Shown here piece by piece: positions 1-6,897 of a DNA stretch of 18,282 bases. The position numbers and the translations under genes were made by a program. The first letter of the stretch is position 1. Each line of letters opens with the position of its first letter. This DNA comes from DATFES01 sp035457725 (GTDB lineage: Bacteria; Pseudomonadota; Alphaproteobacteria; CACIAM-22H2), in assembly GCA_035457725.1 (NCBI GenBank), contig DATIBC010000054.1, forward strand, positions 1-18,282, read 5' to 3'. The notes beneath the pieces are model-generated. The model made no database searches and was not told the origin of the DNA. It saw only the letters and a program-made list of their open reading frames with translations.

Positions 1-2
1 AG

Positions 3-1448
3 ATTGCGTCCGGCGATAGGGTGGCGCTGGTGATGGCGAACTGTCCCGCCTATGCCGAGATACTCTATGCCTGCTGGCACGGCGGGCTTGCGGCGCTGCC
101 GGTCAACGCCAAGCTTCATCCGCGCGAACTTGCTTATATCCTCGACCATTCAGGCGCGGCGGTCATCCTCGCGACGCCCGACATGCTGGATGCCACGGCC
201 AGCGCCAGGCTCGAGGCAGGCTCGCAAGCGCCGCTCATCGATGTCGAGAGCGGCGAGTTCGCGGCGCTACACGCCGGCGAGGCGATTCCTATTTCCGATG
301 TCGCGCCCGACGACATGGCGTGGCTGTTCTACACCAGCGGCACCACGGGTCGGCCCAAGGGCGCGATGCTCACGCACCGCAACATCCTCGCGATGGCGAC
401 GAGTTACTTCATCGACATCGACCCGCCGCAGCCTGGAGGCGCGATCATTCACGCCGCGCCGATGTCGCATGGCTCGGGCCTGTACATGGTGCCGCAGGTC
501 GCCATCGCAAACACGCAAGTGGTGCCGGAAAGCGGGCACTTCGATCCCCCGGAGATCTACGAACTGTTTCGCCGTTGGCGGCATGCCTCGATGTTCGCGG
601 CGCCGACGATGGTGAAGCGCCTGGTCGAACATCCTTCCGGGGCGAACGCCGACACCGGCAACCTTCGGGCCATAATCTTTGGTGGTGCGCCGATGTATCT
701 CGCCGACATCAAGGCGGCGATCGGCCGACTTGGCATCAAACTGGCGCAGCTCTATGGCCAGGGCGAATCACCGATGACCATCACCGGCATGACGCGGGCG
801 ATGATCCAGGACGCCTTCGAGGCCGGCGACGACGCGCGCCTCGCTTCGGCCGGCGTGCCGCAGACCGTCGTGCAAGTCAAGGTCGTCGACGCGAACGATT
901 GCCCGCTTCCGAGCGGTGAGGTCGGCGAGATTTTGGCGCGCGGCGATTCGGTGATGAAGGGATACTGGCGCAACCCGGAAGCGAGCGCCTCGGCGCTGCG
1001 CGGCGGATGGCTTCACACCGGCGACATGGGAACGTTCGATGCGCACGGCTTTCTCACCCTCAAGGACCGCTCGAAGGACCTCATCATTTCCGGCGGCAGC
1101 AATATCTATCCGCGCGAGGTGGAAGACGTGCTTCAGCGCCACGAAGGCGTCGCCGAGGTTTCGGTCGTCGGCGCGCCCGATCCCGAGTGGGGCGAGAAAG
1201 TGGTCGCTTTCGTCGTGCCGCGCGGCGCCGGCGCGGTCAACGCCGAGGCGCTCGATCGCCTGTGTCTCGAACACATCGCCCGCTTCAAGCGTCCGAAGGA
1301 ATATCGATTTGTGAGCCACCTTCCGAAGAACAACTACGGGAAAATCCTCAAGACGGAACTGCGGCAGTGGATTTTGCAAGCGCCGGCCGATTCCGTGGCG
1401 CGGCAGTCGGCGGCGGCGGGCGCGAGGAAGGGAGCGAGGCGTACATGA
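3..1448 (+). CDS. Acyl-CoA synthetase / AMP-dependent CoA ligase (5' end outside window)
   Basis: ANL-superfamily adenylating enzyme that would activate a carboxylic acid with ATP and load it onto CoA in the cytoplasm. The frame is open from base 3 and reads IASGDRVALVMANCPAY, a typical near-N-terminal block, so the true start lies upstream and roughly 30-50 residues are missing. The GTG at 21 is internal. Visible motifs are the P-loop-like A3 motif YTSGTTGRPKGAMLTH (about 330-377), the A5 region LYGQGES (about 750-770), the A7 motif GWLHTGD (about 1007-1027), the A8 hinge KDRSKDLIISGG (about 1062-1097), and A10 with the catalytic lysine in PKNNYGKILK (about 1324-1353). A Gln-Gly pair in A5 is less usual than YGxTE. 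A low-complexity Ala/Arg tail follows A10. The stop codon overlaps the SDR start by ATGA (1445-1448), indicating co-translation. The acid substrate (fatty, aromatic or other) cannot be decided from sequence alone. Confidence 0.93.
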   Translation: MASGDRVALVMANCPAYAEILYACWHGGLAALPVNAKLHPRELAYILDHSGAAVILATPDMLDATASARLEAGSQAPLIDVESGEFAALHAGEAIPISDVAPDDMAWLFYTSGTTGRPKGAMLTHRNILAMATSYFIDIDPPQPGGAIIHAAPMSHGSGLYMVPQVAIANTQVVPESGHFDPPEIYELFRRWRHASMFAAPTMVKRLVEHPSGANADTGNLRAIIFGGAPMYLADIKAAIGRLGIKLAQLYGQGESPMTITGMTRAMIQDAFEAGDDARLASAGVPQTVVQVKVVDANDCPLPSGEVGEILARGDSVMKGYWRNPEASASALRGGWLHTGDMGTFDAHGFLTLKDRSKDLIISGGSNIYPREVEDVLQRHEGVAEVSVVGAPDPEWGEKVVAFVVPRGAGAVNAEALDRLCLEHIARFKRPKEYRFVSHLPKNNYGKILKTELRQWILQAPADSVARQSAAAGARKGARRT

Positions 1449-2260
1449 CGGGACGGCTGAAGGACAAGGTGGCGATCGTGACCGGTGCCGGATCCGTCGG
1501 GCCCGGCTGGGGCAACGGCAAGGCGGCGGCGACCCTTTTCGCGCGCGAAGGCGCCAAGGTCTTTGCCGTCGATCTCAGCATCGACGCCGCGGCGGAAACC
1601 AAGCAGATCATCGACGGCGAGGGCGGTGCTTGCACCGTGCACGCCGCCGACGTGTCGCGCAACGACGAGGTGCGCGCATTGGTCGAACGCTGCGTGTCGG
1701 CTTATGGGCGGATCGACATCCTCCACAACAATGTCGGCATCGTCGAGGTCGGCGGCCCGGTCGAGGCGAGCGAGGAAAGCTGGGACCGCGTGGTGCGCGT
1801 CAACATGAAATCCATGTTCCTGACCTGCAAGTACGTCCTGCCGCAGATGGTCAAGCAGTTCGAAGCGGGCGGCCAAGGCGGGGCGATCGTCAACATATCG
1901 TCGGTGGCGGGAATCCGGTGGACCGGCGTGCCTTATATCTCGTACACGACGAGCAAGGGCGCGGTCATTCCATTCACGCGGGCGGTCGCGCTGCAATATG
2001 CGCGCCAGGGGATCCGCTGCAATTGCATCCTGCCGGGGCTGATGAACACGCCGATGATCGTCGCGCCCCTGAAGGACGCCTACGGCGGCGGCGACGTGCG
2101 GAAGATGATCGACGCGCGCGACGCGCAATGCCCGAGCGGCAAGATGGGCGACGCGTGGGACGTCGCCTATGCGGCGCTGTTCCTCGCCTCCGACGAAGCG
2201 AAGTACGTCACCGGCGTGGCGTTGCCGGTCGATGGCGGCATCACGCTTAAATACGCGTGA
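1445..2260 (+). CDS. SDR-family NAD(P)-dependent oxidoreductase
   Basis: Classical short-chain dehydrogenase/reductase of 271 residues, the family's usual length, expected to oxidise or reduce an alcohol/ketone with NAD(P)(H) in the cytoplasm. The Rossmann nucleotide loop is at residues 13-27. It is longer than the standard TGxxxGxG and reads TGAGSVGPGWGNG, a variant that I recall from a subset of bacterial SDRs. Asp43 after beta-2 favours NAD over NADP (inference). HNNVG (94-98) replaces the usual NNAG. The catalytic residues are Ser152/153 in NISS, Tyr167 and Lys171 (YTTSK). The C-terminal PVDGG (261-265) is typical. The ATG at 1445 overlaps the ligase stop codon, which fixes the start and couples translation. 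Pairing with an acyl-CoA ligase suggests oxidation of a hydroxyacyl or hydroxy-acid intermediate, but the substrate is unknown. Confidence 0.93.
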   Translation: MTGRLKDKVAIVTGAGSVGPGWGNGKAAATLFAREGAKVFAVDLSIDAAAETKQIIDGEGGACTVHAADVSRNDEVRALVERCVSAYGRIDILHNNVGIVEVGGPVEASEESWDRVVRVNMKSMFLTCKYVLPQMVKQFEAGGQGGAIVNISSVAGIRWTGVPYISYTTSKGAVIPFTRAVALQYARQGIRCNCILPGLMNTPMIVAPLKDAYGGGDVRKMIDARDAQCPSGKMGDAWDVAYAALFLASDEAKYVTGVALPVDGGITLKYA

Positions 2261-2262
2261 GA

Positions 2263-2282
2263 CGCCGGACGGATCGCCGGCG
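2263..2282 (+). other. Small GC hairpin just after the SDR gene
   Basis: CGCCGG (2263-2268) and CCGGCG (2277-2282) form a perfect 6-bp stem with an 8-base loop, starting two bases after the SDR stop. No T-run follows. It could slow polymerase or stabilise the 3' end of the upstream message, but such stems arise often by chance at this GC content. Confidence 0.25.
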
Positions 2283-2288
2283 CGCCGA

Positions 2289-2316
2289 TTGTCGTTCGCG
2301 AAGTTCCTGTGCTAAT
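2289..2316 (+). promoter_or_regulatory. Possible promoter for the GST operon
   Basis: TTGTCG (2289-2294; 4 of 6 match to TTGACA) is separated by 16 bases from GCTAAT (2311-2316; 4 of 6 match to TATAAT). A TG one base before the -10 (2308-2309) fits the extended -10 pattern. It lies in the 158-base gap between the SDR and GST genes, the only sizeable gap in region 1, so a new transcript starting here is reasonable. The match is modest and no transcription data support it. Confidence 0.3.
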
Positions 2317-2418
2317 GTGCGCCATCTCGACGCGCCCGCGCCAAGAACCACCGTCGGCCTCGCCGCCGGCGGGGATCGAGCGCTCGCCGTCCAAAATCGT
2401 GTTCCGCAGGGAGGTTCC

Positions 2419-3093
2419 ATGAAGCTCTACTATCATCCGATTTCGACGACCAGCCGGCCAATTCTGATGTTTGCCGCCGACAGCGGCGCCAAGATCGATC
2501 TCCAGGTCGTCGATCTTTTCTCCGGCGAGCATCTCAAGGAGCCCTACTCCAAGATCAATCCAAATCGCATGGTTCCGGTACTCGAGGATGGCGACTTTCG
2601 ACTGACCGAGAGTTCGTCGATCCTGAAATACCTGGCCGACAAGCTTGGCTCGTCTGCGTATCCGACCGACCCCAAGAAACGCGCCCGCGTGAACGAGATC
2701 ATGGATTGGATCAATTCCAACCTCTATCGCGACCTGGGCTACGGATTTATCTACCCGCAGATATTTCCCCATCACAAGCGGCCGGACGAAAAGGTCCAGG
2801 CGGCGACGCTGACATGGGCCAAGGAGCGGGCACAAGGCTGGCTCAAGATTCTCGACGAGAACTATATCGGGCCGCGCAACAAGTATTTGCTGGGCGACGA
2901 GATCACCATTGCCGACTATTTCGGCGCGGCCATCCTCACCGCTGGAGACACGGTCGGCTGCAAATACGCCGCTTACCCGAACGTCTGCCGCTGGCTCGCC
3001 AACATGCGGGCGTTGCCCAACTGGAACAAGGTCAATCAGACGTTCAACGAACTGGCCAAGTCGATGAGCAGCGGGAAACACGATTCGATCTGA
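2419..3093 (+). CDS. Glutathione S-transferase family protein
   Basis: Cytosolic-type GST of 224 residues, a normal length, that would conjugate glutathione to an electrophile or use it in isomerisation or reductive steps. The N-terminal thioredoxin-like domain (about 1-80) starts KLYYHPISTTSRP, with Ser9/Ser12 as candidate activating residues of a theta-like enzyme. The cis-proline loop is NRMVPVL (Pro53), and the glutathione gamma-glutamyl-binding pair is Glu64-Ser65 in LTESSSI. The all-alpha domain (about 90-215) carries the N-capping motif TIADY (163-167). The frame stays open back to 2257, but homology begins exactly at the ATG at 2419, which has an AGGGAGG ribosome binding site (2408-2414) four bases upstream. 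The next gene, a VOC protein, starts 30 bases downstream. The pair suggests handling of a glutathione adduct or a reactive ring-cleavage product; the substrate is not predictable. Confidence 0.93.
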   Translation: MKLYYHPISTTSRPILMFAADSGAKIDLQVVDLFSGEHLKEPYSKINPNRMVPVLEDGDFRLTESSSILKYLADKLGSSAYPTDPKKRARVNEIMDWINSNLYRDLGYGFIYPQIFPHHKRPDEKVQAATLTWAKERAQGWLKILDENYIGPRNKYLLGDEITIADYFGAAILTAGDTVGCKYAAYPNVCRWLANMRALPNWNKVNQTFNELAKSMSSGKHDSI

Positions 3094-3123
3094 GAGCCCG
3101 CGAGTGCGGGAGGAGGAGCGGCG

Positions 3124-3624
3124 ATGATCAAGGGCCTGCACCACAACGCCTACCGCTGCCGCGATTCCGAGGAGACGCGGCGCTTCTACGAGAATTTTCT
3201 CGAACTGCGTCTGGTTAACACGCTCGAAATCGAAGAGTCGATGACCGGGCGCAAGACCAGCGCGCTGCACACCTTCTATCGATTGGGCGATGGCTCGTTT
3301 CTCGCCTTCTTCGAGACGCCGGACATGCCGTTCGAATTCAAGCATCAACACGATTACGATTTGCATATCGCGCTCGAAGTCGACGATGCGACGCTCGATC
3401 GCATGTTCGCCAAGGGCAAGGCCTCGAGCGTCGAAACGCGGGGGGTTTCGGACCACGGATTCATCCGCTCGATCTACTTCCGCGATCCGAACGGTTATGT
3501 CATCGAATTGACGGCCAAGAAACCGGGGCACGATCGCGCGGTCGATCCGGAAAGCAATGGCGCGCGGGCGAAGCTCGATCGTTGGACCGCGGGCAAGCTC
3601 GGATCGGCGCCGGCGGCGGACTGA
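3124..3624 (+). CDS. VOC-family protein (glyoxalase/bleomycin resistance/dioxygenase fold)
   Basis: A 166-residue vicinal-oxygen-chelate protein, probably a metal-dependent dimer. Paired beta-alpha-beta-beta-beta modules are visible. The first strand has LHHNAYRCRD (5-14), holding the usual N-terminal metal histidine; the second module has HIALEVDD (81-88) with His81; and DPNGYVIEL (121-129) supplies Glu128. This His/His/Glu set is complete enough for a catalytic metal site. The C-terminal 30 residues are charged and outside the fold. The ATG at 3124 has AGGAGG at 3111-3116, seven bases upstream. Position after a GST suggests glyoxalase-like or dioxygenase-like chemistry in the same pathway, but the VOC fold serves several reactions and I cannot name the substrate. 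Confidence 0.88.
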   Translation: MIKGLHHNAYRCRDSEETRRFYENFLELRLVNTLEIEESMTGRKTSALHTFYRLGDGSFLAFFETPDMPFEFKHQHDYDLHIALEVDDATLDRMFAKGKASSVETRGVSDHGFIRSIYFRDPNGYVIELTAKKPGHDRAVDPESNGARAKLDRWTAGKLGSAPAAD

Positions 3625-3628
3625 CGGG

Positions 3629-3646
3629 CGACGGGGAGGTCCGTCG
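3629..3646 (+). other. Hairpin with an SD-like loop between the VOC and ABM-like genes
   Basis: CGACGG (3629-3634) pairs perfectly with CCGTCG (3641-3646) and leaves a six-base loop of exactly GGAGGT, a perfect anti-16S sequence, five bases after the VOC stop. The downstream start codon at 3677 is too far to be served by it and has its own AGGAGAG at 3664-3670. Function unknown; coincidence is possible. Confidence 0.25.
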
Positions 3647-3676
3647 ATATCGGCGGGAAACGCAGGAGAGGCGCCC

Positions 3677-4006
3677 ATGTATGTCGGAATCATAAGACAC
3701 AAGGTGCGCAATTTCGCCGCTTGGAAGCGGGTCTACGACGGACACAAGGCGCGCCGCGCCGCGGGGCTTGGCGATGGCTGGGTTTTGCGGACGGTCGACG
3801 CCCCCAACGACGTGTTGGTCATCCTCGAATTCGACGATCCGCGCCGGTTCAGGAAGTTCGCCGCGTCCGACGAACTCAGGCGGGCGATGCGAGAGGCGGG
3901 CGTCATCGGGCGGCCGAGCGTCATTTTATGCCGCGACCCCGCGGCGAGCGCGACCGAGCGCCGCGCTCGCGCCAGCTTCCTCGAGGTCGAGGCGCACCCG
4001 TCGTAG
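3677..4006 (+). CDS. Small ABM/cyclase-like protein (dimeric alpha-beta barrel)
   Basis: A 109-residue protein resembling the short proteins labelled 'cyclase' or 'antibiotic biosynthesis monooxygenase-like' in alphaproteobacteria. The first strand is MYVGIIRHKV, followed by a helix with FAAWKRVYDGHKA, then a strand DVLVILEFDD and a helix with KFAASDELRRAM. This is the beta-alpha-beta pattern of a ferredoxin-like half barrel that normally dimerises. No cofactor or catalytic residue can be assigned. The last 20 residues are Arg/Ala-rich and probably disordered. The frame continues upstream to 3557, but homology and the AGGAGAG site at 3664-3670 support the ATG at 3677. It ends 13 bases from the converging FGase gene and is the last gene of its strand block. 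The role is unknown, possibly auxiliary to the ligase/SDR/GST/VOC module. Confidence 0.78.
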   Translation: MYVGIIRHKVRNFAAWKRVYDGHKARRAAGLGDGWVLRTVDAPNDVLVILEFDDPRRFRKFAASDELRRAMREAGVIGRPSVILCRDPAASATERRARASFLEVEAHPS

Positions 4007-4010
4007 AATC

Positions 4011-4041
4011 TTGCCGCGATCAGCCCGTCCGGTCGCGGCAA
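4011..4041. terminator. Inverted repeat between convergent genes, possible bidirectional terminator
   Basis: TTGCCGCGA (4011-4019) and TCGCGGCAA (4033-4041) are a perfect 9-bp inverted repeat. One wobble and one further GC pair extend the stem to 11 bp with a 9-base loop. It straddles the 13-base gap between the convergent stops (4006 and 4020) and takes in the last codons of the FGase gene. There is no T-run on either side, so it may be a pause or 3'-end stabilising structure rather than a classical intrinsic terminator. Confidence 0.45.
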
Positions 4042-4895
4042 TAATCGGCGATACGCGCGACAAGTCGCGTCAAATCGCCTTCAAGGTGGGCGAAATTCGC
4101 GTTTTCGACCCGCGTCGTCTCGTTCATGTAAAGCCGGCGATTGATCTCGATCTGCAGGCTGTGGCGCCGCTTCGTCGGGTCGGCGTACCGACGAACGAGC
4201 TCGGCCCCCTTGTAGGGTCGGTTGATATGCACCTCGTAACCGAAGCCGCGCAAATACTCGGCGATCAACGCCGTGAATTCCGGCGCACACGTCGTTCCGT
4301 CGCGATCGCCGAGCACGAAATCCGCCCGCCGCCGGGCGCCATCGGGCGTCATCGCGCTGCCTCGGGATGCCATCGAATGGCAATTGACGTGGAATACGAC
4401 CCCGTGCCGCGCATGGGCATCATCGATCAGTCGCTGCAGTTCCCGATGATACGGAACGTAGCAGCGGCTGATGCGAGCCTGTATCTCCGCCGCCGATAGC
4501 TTGCGGTCGTAGACCGGAACTCCCGGCCGCGCCAGCCGGCGGATCAGCCCCAGGCCGAGTGCGCTTTTTTCGCCGGGCGCGAGATCGCCCGGCCAGCGGT
4601 CGGCCAACAGCGACGGATCGATGTCGGAGAGATCGCGATTGGTGTCGATGTAACTGCGCGGGAACAGCGCCTCGAGCAGCACCGCGCCGTTCGCGGGCGC
4701 GGCCGCGAACAGGACCGCGACATGGGTGTCCTCGGCGGTGCGCAGGATGTCATGCGGCGCCGCGTAGCCAAAATCGCCGGGATAGTCGGTGCCGCTATGC
4801 GGGCTGTCGAATACGAGCGGCAGAGATGCGCCGGTCGGGTCGTGCCGCCGCAACACGCCGGGAACCTCGTGCACCACCGAATCAAACCGCGTCAT
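4020..4895 (-). CDS. N-formylglutamate amidohydrolase family protein
   Basis: A 291-residue member of the FGase (HutG-type, PF05013) family, which hydrolyses N-formyl-L-glutamate to formate and glutamate and includes relatives acting on other N-acyl amino acids. Conserved blocks are FDSPHSG (29-35), ED-H (55-58), YIDTNRD (82-88), the metal-site block NCHSM (171-175), NRPYKG (225-230) and QIEINRRLYM (248-257). The family is zinc-dependent and cytoplasmic. It is the last gene of the ABC transporter operon and overlaps the preceding ATPase gene by 14 bases (4882-4895), so the two are almost certainly co-expressed. No histidine-degradation genes (hutH, hutU, hutI) are present, so I infer that its substrate enters through the neighbouring importer rather than from histidine breakdown. 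Confidence 0.92.
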   Translation of the reverse strand: MTRFDSVVHEVPGVLRRHDPTGASLPLVFDSPHSGTDYPGDFGYAAPHDILRTAEDTHVAVLFAAAPANGAVLLEALFPRSYIDTNRDLSDIDPSLLADRWPGDLAPGEKSALGLGLIRRLARPGVPVYDRKLSAAEIQARISRCYVPYHRELQRLIDDAHARHGVVFHVNCHSMASRGSAMTPDGARRRADFVLGDRDGTTCAPEFTALIAEYLRGFGYEVHINRPYKGAELVRRYADPTKRRHSLQIEINRRLYMNETTRVENANFAHLEGDLTRLVARIADYCRDRTG

Positions 4896-5916
4896 TCAAG
4901 TGGCACGCGGCGCGGCGGCCGGAAACGATCTCCTTGAGCGCCGGCGTTTCGTGTTTGCAACGCTCCATGGCGTGAGGGCAGCGCGGATGGAAATGGCAGC
5001 CCGATGGCGGGTGCAGCGGCGATGGGATCTCGCCCTTGACCGGAACGAACTTCCGGCGCCGCGATTCCAATCGCGGAATCTCCGCGAGCAGCGCCGAGGT
5101 GTAGGGATGATTGGGCTTGGCGAACAGCTCATCGGCCGGTCCTTCCTCGACGACGCGGCCGAGATACATGATCACCACGCGGTCGGAAAGGTGCTGCACC
5201 ACGCCGAGATCGTGGCTGATGAAGAGATAGGTGAGATTGAGCTCCTCGCGGAGCTTCATGAACAAATTGAGGATCTGCGCCTGGATCGAGACATCGAGCG
5301 CGGCGACCGCCTCGTCGCAGACGATGAACTCGGGTTTCACCGCCAACGCTCGGGCGATGCCGATACGCTGCCGCTGGCCGCCGGAGAACTGGTGCGGGTA
5401 GCGGCGGCGATAGGCCGCGTCGAGACCGACGCGACGCATAACATCGTCGACGTACCGGTCGAGCCCCTCGCGCTCGACGAGGCCGTGGAAGAGCGGCGCC
5501 TCGCCGACGATGTCCTTGACGCGAAGCCGCGGATTGAGCGACGCGAACGGATCCTGAAAGATCATCTGCACCGCCAGCGCCGCCGCCTTGGCTTCCGCGC
5601 CCGAGAGCTTAGACAGCTCGCGGCCGCGATAGAGCACTCGGCCTTCGCTCGGCTCGAGAATTCCGGCGACGATGCGGCCGAGCGTCGACTTGCCGCAGCC
5701 CGACTCGCCGACCAGACCGACGACCTCGCCCGCGCGGACCGCGAGGTCGACTTTGTCGACGGCGTGCACTGTCTCCTCGTGCAGTCCGGCGCCGAGCAAG
5801 TTGGCCACTTTCATCGCCGCGTCGAGCCGCTTTGTGAAGCGCCGCGACACGCCCTCCAGTTGGATGATCGCCGGCGCGCCGTCGAGCGAGGAAGTCGGCA
5901 TCGCGCCTGCGCTCAT
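4882..5916 (-). CDS. Dipeptide/oligopeptide-type ABC transporter ATP-binding protein (DppF/OppF type)
   Basis: One of the two ATPases of the importer, 344 residues. Walker A is GESGCGKST (about 70-78), the Q-loop is IFQDP (119-123), the ABC signature is FSGGQRQR (177-184), Walker B ends in FIVCDE (197-202), and the switch His is 235 (SHD). The D-loop region reads DEAVAALDVS where DEPVSALDVS is usual. The C-terminal oligopeptide-ABC extension has Cys307, 313, 320 and 338; equivalent cysteines hold a [4Fe-4S] cluster in characterised Dpp ATPases. The frame is open up to 6288, but the ATG at 5916 overlaps the preceding stop as ATGA (5913-5916), which fixes the start; an alternative Met lies five codons in. 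The long insert before beta-2 (about 25-50) is typical of DppF-type subunits. Confidence 0.95.
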   Translation of the reverse strand: MSAGAMPTSSLDGAPAIIQLEGVSRRFTKRLDAAMKVANLLGAGLHEETVHAVDKVDLAVRAGEVVGLVGESGCGKSTLGRIVAGILEPSEGRVLYRGRELSKLSGAEAKAAALAVQMIFQDPFASLNPRLRVKDIVGEAPLFHGLVEREGLDRYVDDVMRRVGLDAAYRRRYPHQFSGGQRQRIGIARALAVKPEFIVCDEAVAALDVSIQAQILNLFMKLREELNLTYLFISHDLGVVQHLSDRVVIMYLGRVVEEGPADELFAKPNHPYTSALLAEIPRLESRRRKFVPVKGEIPSPLHPPSGCHFHPRCPHAMERCKHETPALKEIVSGRRAACHLNDAV

Positions 5917-6896
5917 GACGTCGGGCCGGCCAGTGGGTGGACGCAGCGGACGAGGCGGCCGGGGCCGATCTCGGCCATCGCTGGCGGCTCGAGGCAGTCG
6001 CGATCCGCGCGGGGGCAGCGCTCGCGAAAACTGCATCCCGACGGCAGGTTCAGCGGCGAGGGAGTCATGCCGGGGATCTGCGACAACGGGCGCCCGCGCG
6101 CGTTTCGGCTCGGCACCGAGCCGATGAGGCCGTGCGTGTATGGATGCGCCGGCCGGTCGAGTACGTCGTCGACGCCGCCCTGCTCGACGATCTTGCCGGC
6201 GTACATGACGCACACTTGATCGGCGAGCGAGGCGACCACCGAGAGATCGTGCGTGATCCATATCAGCGCCGTGCCGGTCAGACGGCACAACTTCTGCGCC
6301 TCGAACAGGATCTGACCTTGGATTGTCACGTCGAGCGCGGTCGTCGGCTCGTCGGCGACAATCAAGTCCGGTTTGTTGAGATAGGCGATGGCGATGGCGA
6401 CCCGCTGTCGCATGCCGCCCGAGAATTGATGCGGATAGGCCTTCAATCGCTCCTCGGGCGACGGAATCCCGACCTGGCCGAGGGCGTCGATCGCGCGCCG
6501 GCGGGCATCGTCGTCGCTTACCCGCGCATGCGCCTTCACCGCCTCGATCATCTGCGTTTCAATGCGCAGCACCGGGTTGAGCGTCATCATCGGGTCCTGG
6601 AAGATCATGGCGATGCGCGAGCCGCGGAGCTTGCGCATCTCGTCCTCGTCGAGGCCGATCAACTCGCGGCCCTTGAATACTATACGGCCGCCGGCGATTC
6701 GACCCGGGGGGTCGACGAGACCGAGGATCGAAAAACCGGTTACGGTCTTGCCTGAACCCGACTCTCCGACGAGGCCGAGCACCTTCCCCGCGTCGACGGA
6801 AAACGACACGCCGTCCACCGCCTTGACGATTCCGGCCTTGGTGAAGAACCAAGTGCGCAAGTCGTCGACGAGGAGCGTGGGTTCCGATTCCGGCAC
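5913..6896 (-). CDS. Dipeptide/oligopeptide-type ABC transporter ATP-binding protein (DppD/OppD type)
   Basis: The second ATPase of the importer, 327 residues. Walker A is GESGSGKT (44-51), the Q-loop is IFQDP (98-102), the ABC signature is FSGGMRQR (158-165), Walker B with D-loop is LIVADEPTTALD (178-189), and the switch His is 216 (THD). All key residues are canonical, unlike the partner ATPase. The C-terminal extension has HPYTHGL (251-257) and Cys288, 294, 301 and 318, the pattern of the iron-sulfur site known from Dpp-type ATPases. It starts at a GTG (6896) one base after the permease stop codon. No better start is near, and the family N-terminus (LLVDDLRTWF) begins eight residues in. 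It would sit on the cytoplasmic face as a heterodimer with the DppF-type subunit. Confidence 0.95.
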   Translation of the reverse strand: MPESEPTLLVDDLRTWFFTKAGIVKAVDGVSFSVDAGKVLGLVGESGSGKTVTGFSILGLVDPPGRIAGGRIVFKGRELIGLDEDEMRKLRGSRIAMIFQDPMMTLNPVLRIETQMIEAVKAHARVSDDDARRRAIDALGQVGIPSPEERLKAYPHQFSGGMRQRVAIAIAYLNKPDLIVADEPTTALDVTIQGQILFEAQKLCRLTGTALIWITHDLSVVASLADQVCVMYAGKIVEQGGVDDVLDRPAHPYTHGLIGSVPSRNARGRPLSQIPGMTPSPLNLPSGCSFRERCPRADRDCLEPPAMAEIGPGRLVRCVHPLAGPTS

Positions 6897-6897
6897 G

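Noticed and set aside
1007..1444. Longer N-terminus for the SDR in the open frame upstream of 1445
   Set aside because: It would overlap the CoA ligase by 438 bases with Arg-rich non-homologous sequence; the SDR fold starts at the ATG at 1445.
2167..3711. 514-codon minus-strand ORF opposite the GST and VOC genes
   Set aside because: Both genes on the plus strand have complete domain signatures and good ribosome binding sites; the antisense frame shows no recognisable domain.
4789..6219. 476-codon plus-strand ORF opposite the DppF-type ATPase
   Set aside because: Antisense of a canonical ATPase with all its motifs; the translation is charged low-complexity sequence.
5917..6288. Longer N-terminus for the DppF-type ATPase
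   Set aside because: The extra 124 residues lie in a shadow frame of the DppD-type gene; the ATGA overlap at 5913-5916 gives a normal-length protein.
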